Below, in pieces: positions 44,593 through 52,332 of a stretch of DNA of 64,000 bases. Below the pieces are notes generated by a model. The model did no database searches. It had not been told where the DNA came from and worked only from the letters and a program-made list of their open reading frames with translations. The translations under genes and the position numbers were made by a program. Within the stretch, counting starts at the first letter, position 1. Every line of letters begins with the position of its first letter. Source of the stretch: Hymenobacter ginkgonis (lineage in GTDB: Bacteria; Bacteroidota; Bacteroidia; Cytophagales; Hymenobacteraceae); NCBI RefSeq assembly GCF_009755225.1, contig NZ_WQKZ01000001.1:62001-126000 (forward strand), in the 5' to 3' direction.

Positions 44593-44895
44593 AAAGGCTA
44601 TGCTGGCAAAGAATAGGAATCAAACCATTACTTATAAAAATCAAACAGCCCGTATAAGCTGCAAAAACGGGTGTGCGCTGCTACAGCAAGCCTGCGGCAG
44701 CATAAAGCCGTCAAGCGGGGGTAGGGAAATTGCTAAATTCATTGTTTCCGCAGCGTGCCTTGAACAAAGGGAAATTGATTCCTCAACAAGCTTTGGTGTC
44801 AATTAAAAGAGCGTAGCATGGCCTCAGGCTACGTGGCAAGTGCATTCTTAGGATGAGTTTGAAACGGACTGCGGCCAATCAATTGGCCAGTGGCC
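44593..44895. other. intergenic stretch without a supportable gene
   Basis: About 300 AT-richer bases lie between the start of the cupin unit and the end of the tannase-like gene. One GGGGGTAGGG motif is present. No protein-like frame or obvious hairpin terminator was found. Confidence 0.4.
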
Positions 44896-46457
44896 CTACT
44901 TGCACACGCTCGCCATCCAGGTAAAGAGTTGGTCGAGGTCGTAATCTCCGCTATGGGGGCGGTCCCAGGGCAACTCCAGGTTCACGTCGTAGCCCTTGTT
45001 TGCAGGGTAGTACCCAGGAGGATAGAAATGGCCAGGCCGGTGTCTTTGTCCTTGGTACCGTGGCGGATGCGCCAGTGCCGTGCCGCGCCGGTGCCCACCT
45101 GGCCGATGTAGTACATAGGGTTCATCAGGTGTACTACCTGCTCGTCGGCCGTAGTAGCCGCTGGGGCCGAGTTAGCAGCCGAAAACGGCGTGAAGTGCTG
45201 CTTATCGACAGTAGCTGTGCCGAAGAGTTGGTTTTCTCCCGTCGATAAGTCGAGAGCATCGAAGGCAGGCGGCGATTTTTGCCGCTCCATATAGCGCACG
45301 TAGGCTTCAAAGTCGAGGTCGGTAGGGTGGTCGCCACTCATTTTCAGCCAGGGGTAGGGCGCCAAGTTGGTGCCTGCTTGCTGGGCCTGCCGTGCCGATG
45401 CGAGCACGTAGGCTTTCACCAAGTCTTTGAAAGAGCCGTTGCCTTGCGCATCCAGGGTAAGCAGCTCGCCGGTTTTGCCTTTCAAGCGCAGGCTATTCAC
45501 GTAGGCCGGAAATTGGGCCTTCAATTTGGCCGACACGGCCCGCTGTGCCGGCGAGAGGCTGTCGGCCGTTTCGGTGCGCTGCACCTTGTAGTCCAGCATC
45601 TTGATGTCTATTTTCTTGTAGCGGTTCACCCCGTTAAATTGCCATTCATAAGCCATATCGGCGTGGTCGAGGTTGGTGATGGGGCAATAGGCCGACACGG
45701 CGAAAATGTCGTCGGTAGCCTCCGCTGCCCCCAAGGCTTGCAGGTAGGGCGCGTAAGCCGCTTGGTTGCCGGTAGCGCCAAGCAGGGCCGAGAGCGCCCC
45801 GCCCGCGCTAGTGCCGTTCGACACGATTTTAGCGGCGTTGCCGGGCATGCGAGCGTCATTAAACTTGAGGTAGCGCACGGCTGCCTTCAGGTCGACGATG
45901 GCCGCCGGGGCCTTGCCCGTGTAGGTGCCTGCTTTGTCTTGGCTGGTGCGCCCCCGCGCTCCGGCCGAGGCCACTACATAGCCCTTCGATAAGGCTATCA
46001 CCACGGCCGAGGGCTGGTTGCCGCCGGGCCCACTAGGACCGGGGCCACCAGGGCCAGGGCCACCCGGACGCCCTCCACCGCCCGGGCCGCCTAGCCCACC
46101 GGGGCGCGCTTGGCGCAAGGCAGTAGCAGGCAGGCCAGGCATGTAGCCACCAATCTGGTTTGGGAAGAAAATCGGAGCCGTAGTAGCCGTGTAGCCGTTC
46201 AAGGTTTTTCCCTCAAAATATTCCTCCGGGATATAGATGTTCAGCACTTGGTAGGTGGTATCGACGGGATGCGCCACATACACAATCTTCTCAAACGCCC
46301 GCACCTTACAGGTTTTGCCCGCCACCGTGAGCGTCTGCGTTTGGTAGCGCTTGGGGTTGAAGACGAGGTCGTGGGTAGGGCGCTGCTGGGCCGGCGCAAA
46401 ATGCGCCAGGCTAATCAGCATGCCAGTAGCCAGTAGCATGAGGCAAGGCTGTTTCAT
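44896..46457 (-). pseudogene. tannase/feruloyl esterase-like hydrolase, frameshift before the catalytic His
   Basis: The exported alpha/beta hydrolase (signal MKQPCLMLLATGMLISLAHF) resembles subtype B tannases: KVRAFEKIVYVAHPVDTTYQ, the nucleophile in SNGTSAGGA and the Asp region RHGTKDKDTGLAIS. A Gly/Pro-rich insertion lies at residues 116-145. At 44999-45001 an A is missing from a run on the coding strand (CAAAC for CAAAAC). As written the protein ends TLQTRATT at 44982. With the base restored it continues GYDVNLELPWDRPHSGDYDL and ends at TAG 44896. The catalytic His (PHSGDYD) is in the lost part, so the written product should be inactive. A single homopolymer base could also be an assembly error. 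Confidence 0.8.
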
Positions 46458-46540
46458 GGGGGTAGGGTTGGGTAAAGGAATAGGCTAGTCTACCCAAGTC
46501 TCACAGGCATACTGGTCTATTGCTATCGTAATTTGAAGCG

Positions 46541-46688
46541 TTAAGCGGCTTTGAGTTTTTTCATAAATGGCCCAAATGCCTGCCCCAACTCTTCAAAAAA
46601 GCGGGTGCGCGCGGTGCTTGAGCATTACCGCGCTGAACAGCTTCAGGCCAAGGGCAAATTGGGCGGCTTCCTCGGGGCTATTGAACAT
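46541..46688 (-). pseudogene. C-terminal remnant resembling a DUF3861-type protein
   Basis: The minus strand reads MFNSPEEAAQFALGLKLFSA, then VMLKHRAHPLF, and after dropping one base from the A run at 46595-46600 continues EELGQAFGPFMKKLKAA to TAA 46541. The style matches the end of small DUF3861 proteins. The 5' part is missing, and the homopolymer adds a frameshift. It is too short to be functional. Confidence 0.45.
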
Positions 46689-46876
46689 TGGCTTGCGAGC
46701 GCTGCCCGGTAGGTGGAGGCAAAGCCCACGCAGTTCGCGCGCCCAAACACGAGCACTGCAAGGTCCTAACTGCTAGCCTAGTCCGCATAGGCCAGCCCAG
46801 CAGCGGCCCACACGCCGAAAGCAGCTGGTGTGGTAAACCAGCAATGCCCGGCTTCTAGCAGCACAGCTGCGAAAAG

Positions 46877-47326
46877 CTACTTAGGAAAGCTAATAGTAAT
46901 GGTTTCGGCCTGCCCAGTTACTTGGAACTTGCATTCGTCGAACTTGGGGGCGCTGAAATGCGGGCGCACATTGTTGGAAAACGCGTAGGGCTCGCTGGGA
47001 ATACCCAGGAAGTTGCGGTCCATTTTGCCGTTGTTGTTGAGGTCTTGCGAGAGCGCCACGGCCCAGTCGCCCGTCGGCAGGGCCACTTGCACTTGCGCCT
47101 GGCGCTGCCCGCTGGGCAGCACCGTTTGGTGCAGTGCCGCCTGGCCCGCTTGCAAAAACGTGCCAGACGAGTTATAAAAATTGAGCTTGATAGCCGAAGT
47201 TGGAGAAGGCAGATGGGTGATAACTATCGTGACTGGGGCCGGAGCCGTAGCATTGGATAGTACCGTTGTTGGGGCGGCGTAAGCTACTAAGCTCGGGCCA
47301 GCAATCATCCACAGCACCCCATTCAT
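46877..47326 (-). CDS. DUF2141 domain-containing exported protein
   Basis: The 149-residue protein has a signal peptide (MNGVLWMIAGPSLVAYA) and a DUF2141 beta-sandwich: IKLNFYNSSGTFLQAGQAAL, DWAVALSQDLNNNGKMDRNF and GIPSEPYAFSNNVRP. The family is periplasmic or surface, and of unknown function; the DxNxNxKxD motif (residues about 100-108) resembles a calcium-binding loop. The ATG at 47326 gives the best signal peptide. It follows the damaged DUF3861-like remnant on the same strand. Confidence 0.85.
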   Translation of the reverse strand: MNGVLWMIAGPSLVAYAAPTTVLSNATAPAPVTIVITHLPSPTSAIKLNFYNSSGTFLQAGQAALHQTVLPSGQRQAQVQVALPTGDWAVALSQDLNNNGKMDRNFLGIPSEPYAFSNNVRPHFSAPKFDECKFQVTGQAETITISFPK

Positions 47327-47613
47327 CGGTTCAGCGTAAAGCGAAAAACAGAAAACCAACTAGCCAGTTGCCCTGGCCCGGCCGCCGCCATTTCTGTCGG
47401 CGCTTTAGTGGCTTTATACGCCCATAAGGCTTATGCAGATGCTTTCTATATATCCTTCTGTGCGTGCTGTGCGCTGCTCGGCGCAGTTCCCGGCGCACGG
47501 TTCTCAGGGTTGGAGGGAAGCCCCGCCCCCCACCTCAGCCTGCGCAGCGGTGTAAAGACAGGGGCGGACTTTGGCTACCCCCGCCAAGTGGCGGCAGGGG
47601 TAGTTGCGGCCGG

Positions 47614-47886
47614 CTAGCGGCGGCCGCCGGGCTGGTCTTGGCGATGAGCTTCTTCCCAGTGCTTGCGCTCTGCGGGTGTCACTTGGTGGTTTTTAGCAAA
47701 GCCGTAGTTATCGTCGTGGTGGTCTTTGCGGTGCGCCTCCTCCCAGCGTTTGCGCTCCGCAGGCGTCACGCGGTGGCCTTTGGCGTAGCCGTAGTTATCG
47801 GGGCGGCCCTGGGTAGGGGCGGCAAAAGCGGGGGTAGCAGCGAGCAGCGTAGCAGCCATACTGAAGGGAAAAAGTAGCTTTGTCAT
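47614..47886 (-). CDS. small secreted protein with two 25-residue repeats
   Basis: The 90-residue product has a signal peptide (LFPFSMAATLLAATPAFA) and then two nearly identical units: NYGYAKGHRVTPAERKRWEE AHRKD and NYGFAKNHQVTPAERKHWEE AHRQD (spaces mark line breaks). After the signal it is very basic and His-rich, with no Cys. No known function is recognised. The repeats look helical with a charged face (ERKRWEEAHRK) and could bind nucleic acid, metal or anionic polymers, which is speculative. The start at 47886 is plausible; ATG 47859 is an alternative. Confidence 0.65.
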   Translation of the reverse strand: MTKLLFPFSMAATLLAATPAFAAPTQGRPDNYGYAKGHRVTPAERKRWEEAHRKDHHDDNYGFAKNHQVTPAERKHWEEAHRQDQPGGRR

Positions 47887-48296
47887 GAGGAAGAGGGTTG
47901 CAAGCTGATGAACGAGGCGCCGAGAAAGCGCCCAAGCCTTGCCCCATGCATTGGCAGGGAGCTTGTGGGTTCAAAAGTGCAACAAGCGGTAGGCGCCCAG
48001 AAATAAAGTGGGCGTACTGCCCGGTTTCGCCTACCGAAGCCGGTTTTCTATCCCTCAGAAACCGCCCGCCACCTGCCAAGCCAGCACATAAAATTCGGTG
48101 GGGGACCGGCCAGCAAGGGCAAAAGCACAAAAAAGCCTCACCGTTGCGGATGAGACTTTTGCCTGCTGACAAGCTAGGCCCGGGCGATGGGGGTAGGGGC
48201 TTCGGGCAGCTTGGTAATAAGCAGTGAAAACAAAGCGTAGGGGACTACCCCTATGCCACCACGCGGCGCCCGCTAAAGCTGGCCGTGGCCGGGTGG
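47887..48296. other. intergenic stretch with one weak terminator hairpin
   Basis: No convincing gene is seen. Near 48129-48160 a hairpin lies downstream of the minus-strand lipoprotein gene. One GGGGGTAGGGG motif occurs near 48189. Confidence 0.4.
48125..48162 (-). terminator. weak intrinsic terminator after the small lipoprotein gene
   Basis: AAAAAGCCTCA and TGAGACTTTT pair with one mismatch around CCGTTGCGGA. On the minus strand the hairpin is followed by a T-rich run, consistent with termination of the gene ending at 48297. Confidence 0.4.
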
Positions 48297-48686
48297 CTAC
48301 TGCGCAACCGGTACTACTTCGCCGGATGGGTAAACCACGAAGGTGCCTTTCTGGGTAGTGGCGGGGCTATAGCCCTCTTTTATGCGGTAAGTAAGGTCAA
48401 CTAGCCAGCCAACGTGGGTCGTATCGGTACCGGCCGAGGGCTTGGGCGTGGCTGGGGGGGTAGGGCCCGCCTGGCTCGACTGCCGCAGAGCGGCGCGAGC
48501 GGCTTCCTGAACCGAGTCTTGCCGGGTGTAGGGGCGGCTGGTGGTGCGCACTATTTCGTAGCTGCCGGGGTCGTGCACACTGGCGCGCACGTAGCGGCTG
48601 GCGGCGGCTTCCGCCCGCTGCTGGGGGGGCGTTCCGCACTGTAGGAGCAGCGCCAGCGGTGGCAGCAAAAGGTACCTGGCTTTCAT
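48297..48686 (-). CDS. small lipoprotein
   Basis: The 129-residue product has a lipoprotein signal (MKARYLLLPPLALLLQC, lipobox LLLQC) and then a domain with SVHDPGSYEIVRTTSRPY and VGWLVDLTYRIKEGYSPA. The phrase DPxSYE followed by a beta-strand motif is seen in small Bacteroidota lipoproteins about mature domains of 80-100 residues. It is predicted to sit in the outer or inner membrane facing the periplasm. Function is unknown. Confidence 0.75.
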   Translation of the reverse strand: MKARYLLLPPLALLLQCGTPPQQRAEAAASRYVRASVHDPGSYEIVRTTSRPYTRQDSVQEAARAALRQSSQAGPTPPATPKPSAGTDTTHVGWLVDLTYRIKEGYSPATTQKGTFVVYPSGEVVPVAQ

Positions 48687-48729
48687 GGCGGCAAGCTACG
48701 AATAGGCGCGCAAACCCCCCAGCGCCGGG

Positions 48730-50268
48730 CTAGCCGGCCTCCGTCACCACGCGGTACGCGGGGTCGGCCAGGATGTTGACGTCGATGAGGGCGCCGGCCG
48801 TGCGCAGCAGCAGCTGGCAGTCGGGGCTGAGGTGGCGCAGGTGCAGCGTTTTGCCCAGGCGCTGGTAGCGCTCGGTGAGCTTGTGCAGCGCATCAATGCC
48901 CGACATATCAGCCACGCGGCTTTCCCGAAAATTAATGACAACCTCGGCAGGGTCATTTTGCACGTCGAATTTATCGGTGAAAGCCTGCACCGAGCCAAAA
49001 AAGAGTGGCCCATAGATTTCGTAATGCTTGGTGCCAGCCGCGTCGAGGTAGTGGCGGGCCCGAATGCGCTTGGCGTTTTCCCAGGCAAAAGCCAGCGCCG
49101 ACACTACTACCCCCAGCAGCACGGCCAAGGCCAGGTTTTGCGAAATGGCCGTTACGAGCGTTACGAGCAGCATCACGAGCACATCGGTGCGCGGCATGCG
49201 GCGCAAAATGCGCAGGCTGGCCCACTCAAATGTGCCAATTACCACCATAAACATCACGCCCACGAGTGCGGCGAGGGGTAGGCGCTCGATGAGCGACGCG
49301 CCGGCCACCACAAACAGCGCCAGCGCCGCGGCCGCCACCACGCCCGACAGCCGCCCGCGCCCGCGCGACTCCAGGTTGACCATCGTTTGGCCAATCATGG
49401 CGCAGCCACCCATGCCGCCGCACAGGCCCGACGTGATGTTGGCCAGGCCCTGGGCCACGCAGTCCTGGTTGCCGTGGCCGCGGGTATCGGTCATTTCGTC
49501 CACCACCGTCAGGGTCAGCAGGCTTTCGGTGAGGCCCACCAGCGCCATAATGAGGGCGTAGGGAAACACGATTACTAGCGTGTGCCAGGCCAGCGGCACC
49601 TGCGGTAGGTGCAGCGTGGGCAGCCCGCCCGCAATGGACGCAATGTCGCCGACCGACTTGGTTTCGAGGCGGCCCCCAATCACGAGCGCCGACACCCCCA
49701 CGATGGCGACCAGCGAGGCCGGCACCGCCTTCGTAAGCTTGGGCAGCACGTACACAATAGCCATCGTGAGGGCCACCAGCCCCGCCATCAGCAGCAGCGG
49801 CGCGCCCGTGAGCCAGTGCTGCCCGCCCGCCGCATCGCGCACCTTAAACTGCTCGAGCTGGGTCATAAAAATGATGATTGCCAAGCCATTGACGAAGCCA
49901 TACACCACGGGCTGCGGTACCAGCCGAATGAACTTGCCCAGCCGCAGCAGCCCAATGGCCACCTGAATGAGGCCCATCAGCACCACGGCCACGAACAAGT
50001 ACTCTACCCCCTGCTGCACCACCAAGCTCACAATAACCACGGCTACCGAGCCGGCCGCGCCCGATATCATGCCCGGCCGGCCCCCAAACACACTCGTGAC
50101 CAGGCAAATCAGAAACGCCGAGCCAATGCCCACCAGCGGGCTGATGTGGGCCAGCAGCGCAAAAGCCACTACCTCGGGCACTAGGGCCAGCGCCGTGGTG
50201 AGGCCGGCCAGTATTTCGTTTTTAGCGTTGACTTTGTACTGTGCCACATAAGGCAGAACCTGCAACAT
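48730..50268 (-). CDS. SulP family inorganic anion transporter with STAS domain
   Basis: The 512-residue transporter has about 10-12 hydrophobic helices with SulP motifs ALALVPEVVAFALLAHISPL, GLCGGMGGCAMIGQTMVNLE and SRGRGRLSGVV. A C-terminal STAS domain (about residues 400-500, VVINFRESRVADMSGIDALH) follows. It likely moves sulfate, bicarbonate or another small anion. The ATG at 50268 starts the helix-containing protein; a longer reading to 50334 adds a basic tail of no similarity. The leader (50269-50542) contains unusual double hairpins, and a free STAS protein gene is upstream. Confidence 0.92.
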   Translation of the reverse strand: MLQVLPYVAQYKVNAKNEILAGLTTALALVPEVVAFALLAHISPLVGIGSAFLICLVTSVFGGRPGMISGAAGSVAVVIVSLVVQQGVEYLFVAVVLMGLIQVAIGLLRLGKFIRLVPQPVVYGFVNGLAIIIFMTQLEQFKVRDAAGGQHWLTGAPLLLMAGLVALTMAIVYVLPKLTKAVPASLVAIVGVSALVIGGRLETKSVGDIASIAGGLPTLHLPQVPLAWHTLVIVFPYALIMALVGLTESLLTLTVVDEMTDTRGHGNQDCVAQGLANITSGLCGGMGGCAMIGQTMVNLESRGRGRLSGVVAAAALALFVVAGASLIERLPLAALVGVMFMVVIGTFEWASLRILRRMPRTDVLVMLLVTLVTAISQNLALAVLLGVVVSALAFAWENAKRIRARHYLDAAGTKHYEIYGPLFFGSVQAFTDKFDVQNDPAEVVINFRESRVADMSGIDALHKLTERYQRLGKTLHLRHLSPDCQLLLRTAGALIDVNILADPAYRVVTEAG

Positions 50269-50296
50269 AACCAGACGGAGTAAGGGCAAAAGAAAA

Positions 50297-50323
50297 GCCG
50301 CACGCTTCCGGTGGGAAGCGGCG
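50297..50323 (-). other. hairpin in the SulP leader
   Basis: CCGCACGCTTCC and GGGAAGCGGCGG pair around a short loop within 60 bases upstream of the SulP start on the minus strand. It may affect transcription or translation of the transporter. Confidence 0.35.
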
Positions 50324-50416
50324 GCACGGGGCAAACTGGCCAGTCCTCAGGGTGGGGTGAGCTTAAAAATTGGCGCGTTAGTATCCAGCGTAAGTCTCGC
50401 AAAGGTACGGCCCCGC

Positions 50417-50509
50417 CCCCGGCGCTCTGCCCCTGCGCGGGGGGTAGGGGCAAAGCGCCGGGGCCCTACCCCCTCCGCGGGCGCTCGGCAGGGAAGGGGG
50501 TAGGGCCCC
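50417..50509 (-). terminator. two overlapping GC-rich hairpins between the STAS gene and sulP
   Basis: Hairpin 1 has 18-base arms (50417-50434 and 50446-50463, 17 of 18 matching). Hairpin 2 has perfect 15-base arms GGGGCCCTACCCCCT (50460-50474) and its inverse (50495-50509). They share four G bases, so both cannot be fully formed at once. Each contains a GGGGTAGGG-type motif. On the minus strand they follow the STAS gene and precede SulP, so they could act as terminator or attenuator. Confidence 0.5.
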
Positions 50510-50542
50510 GGCAGTGGCCGTTAGCGGCAGCTATTATAGGGG

Positions 50543-50899
50543 CTAAGCCACCGTGGGCTGTGGCGGGCAGTCGAGGCCATAAAGGGTGGCGTCGAGCAGG
50601 GAAGCCGCCAGGGGCTGGGCCGTCGTAGCGCCATCGTCGGGGCTGGTGCGGGTGCCGGGGGGGAGGTGGCACAGCAGCAGGTAGCTGCCGCTATGCCATA
50701 GCTGGGCGGCGTAGCGCCGCAGCAGCCGCATGGCCCCGGTAGGCAGGGCGGCTACGTGGCGGCAATCAACCCACACATTGGTGAATTTGCTGCGCAGTAC
50801 GCGCGCCAGCGCCTCGGGCAGGGGCTGGCCGCTGGCATCGCCAGCGGGGCATAGCGTAAGCAGGCAGCCGTTGGAAAGTACGTGGTAATGAGTAAACAT
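50543..50899 (-). CDS. STAS-like domain protein
   Basis: The 118-residue protein resembles single STAS domains of the anti-sigma-factor antagonist type: SKFTNVWVDCRHVAALPTGA and LWHSGSYLLLCHLP. The usual phosphorylatable Ser after a DxSx motif is not seen in its exact form (DCRHVAALPTGA). In Hymenobacter such proteins sit beside PAS kinases and chemotaxis-like genes. It is adjacent to CheB on the same strand. Its role as a regulatory switch is inference. Confidence 0.65.
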   Translation of the reverse strand: MFTHYHVLSNGCLLTLCPAGDASGQPLPEALARVLRSKFTNVWVDCRHVAALPTGAMRLLRRYAAQLWHSGSYLLLCHLPPGTRTSPDDGATTAQPLAASLLDATLYGLDCPPQPTVA

Positions 50900-50927
50900 A
50901 GCGTGGGAAATGGATAGAGAGACATAA

Positions 50928-50935
50928 CAAAGTTG
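50928..50935 (-). promoter_or_regulatory. promoter-like box CAACTTTG before the STAS gene
   Basis: On the minus strand CAACTTTG lies about 29 bases upstream of the start at 50899 and differs by one base from TAnnTTTG. It lies beside an inverted repeat CCTCTAAAAA/TTTTTAGAGG (50936-50945 and 50975-50984), a possible operator. Confidence 0.45.
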
Positions 50936-51070
50936 CCTCTAAAAAGCCACGTGCCATCTATGCTTAAATACTGATTTTTAGAGGGGAAACTGCCTTATTT
51001 GGCGGCCGCACCTTGTTCCGTCTTTCTTCAGCCTTTAGGAGGGGGTAGGCTCGGGCAAGCCCGGCCGCGG

Positions 51071-52090
51071 CTATTGGCTGGCCGGCTCCTCGGTGCCGGC
51101 AGTGCTGGCGCTGCCTTTCAGCAAAAACTCGCGCATGCGGTTAACGTGGCCCTTGAGGGTGGCTAGGCGCTCTTCCTGCTGAGCGTTCCACTTGGGCGAT
51201 TGGTGGGTGGCCATGTTGGCGAGCAGGTTTTTGCGCTCTTCCATCATGCGCAGGGCTACCCACAGGGTTTCCTCGAGCGATTTGCGCGAGCTTTCGGCCA
51301 GGGCATCGGCCGTGAAGGCGTGGCCCGTGTGGCAGCGAAAACGCTGCAATTTGCCGTGGTCTATTTGCCACAGGTTGCCGCCGCAGTCGGGGCAGGTGAG
51401 GGGCACCAAGTGCCCAAGCTGGCTAACTTCTTCGACGGTTCCCACTACGCGCTCGGCAATTGCCGCTTCTAGTTTCAAATCAGCCGGAATATGTTGTTCC
51501 TCAAAGGGCACGGCGCGGGTGGGGCTCACCAGCGCCGTTAGCAGCGGCCCCATTTGGGCCACGGGTAGCACATAGTCGATTTCGACGGCGCGCAGGGCGC
51601 TCTCGGGCATACTCGGATACTCGGCATCCTGGGGGTCTTGCACCATCGTGATGCCGCCGCAGCGCTTCACAAATTCGAGGCCGGCGGTGCCGTCGTGCAG
51701 CATCCCCGTGAGCACGATGCCCACCACGTTGGAATCGTAGGCCACGGCTGCCGAGCGAAAGAGCGTGTCGGCGGCCGGGCGGTAGTGGTTTTCGTGCGGG
51801 CCTTTCGTCACGAGCAGGTGGCCATCTTTCACCAGCAAGTGGCGGTCGGGCGGGGCCAAGTACAAGCAGCCGGCCTCCAGCGGGATGTCACTGGCGGCCA
51901 GGTAGCAGCGCAGGCCAGTGTGGTCGGCCAGCCGCGCCACCAGCGCCGCGCCAGTCGAGTCGGGCGAGAGGTGCTGCACCACCAGCACGGCAGCGGGGAA
52001 GGTAGCGGGCAACTGGGCCACCAGTTGCGTAAGTGCGGGCATGCCACCGGCCGAAGTACCAATAACAAGCAGATGGGCAGGACGGAGCAC
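51071..52090 (-). CDS. CheB-type protein-glutamate methylesterase with C-terminal zinc-ribbon-like domain
   Basis: The 339-residue protein has a CheB methylesterase domain (residues 5-185) with catalytic Ser13 in GTSAGGM, His in VQHLSP and Asp in GMLHDGTAG. It lacks the receiver domain of classic CheB. After a linker, residues about 235-275 have CPDCGG and RCHTGHAF, a C4/H-like zinc-binding pattern, followed by a helical tail. The GTG at 52090 is chosen because the 52126 TTG start lies within a perfect promoter box. The family removes methyl groups from chemoreceptors, but the absence of a receiver and receptors here suggests a different target. Confidence 0.88.
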   Translation of the reverse strand: MLRPAHLLVIGTSAGGMPALTQLVAQLPATFPAAVLVVQHLSPDSTGAALVARLADHTGLRCYLAASDIPLEAGCLYLAPPDRHLLVKDGHLLVTKGPHENHYRPAADTLFRSAAVAYDSNVVGIVLTGMLHDGTAGLEFVKRCGGITMVQDPQDAEYPSMPESALRAVEIDYVLPVAQMGPLLTALVSPTRAVPFEEQHIPADLKLEAAIAERVVGTVEEVSQLGHLVPLTCPDCGGNLWQIDHGKLQRFRCHTGHAFTADALAESSRKSLEETLWVALRMMEERKNLLANMATHQSPKWNAQQEERLATLKGHVNRMREFLLKGSASTAGTEEPASQ

Positions 52091-52123
52091 GGAAGAAGCT
52101 ATGAGAAGGTGAGGCCGGCGAAG

Positions 52124-52131
52124 CAAAGTTA
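52124..52131 (-). promoter_or_regulatory. Bacteroidota -7 promoter box TAACTTTG of the CheB gene
   Basis: On the minus strand TAACTTTG is a perfect TAnnTTTG match about 35 bases before GTG 52090. The box overlaps the first codon of the longer reading, so that start is rejected. Confidence 0.55.
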
Positions 52132-52215
52132 TTTGCTTCGCGCTTTCCTACTACCTACGCAGCAGCCCGCAAAAGGGCGCACCTAAATCAGCTCCTTAAA
52201 TCAACTAAAATGTTG

Positions 52216-52223
52216 GACCTTTG
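52216..52223 (+). promoter_or_regulatory. promoter-like box GACCTTTG upstream of the CheB-CheR gene
   Basis: TTGGACCTTTG lies about 110 bases before the CheB-CheR start and matches the site before the cupin unit at 44582-44592. It differs by one base from TAnnTTTG. With the box at 52124 it forms a divergent promoter region of about 240 bases. Confidence 0.45.
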
Positions 52224-52332
52224 CGGCAGCAAGTTGCTGAAAATGATGGGGTGTTATTTCGCGAATTCGCTACCATCGTGCGCAGCATGCTTGCTGTTAA
52301 TGAGTTGCTACTAGCATTGGACCAGGTTACGT

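Noticed and set aside
47464..47877. 137-residue plus-strand frame opposite the small repeat protein
   Set aside because: It is antisense to the convincing signal-peptide/repeat gene on the minus strand.
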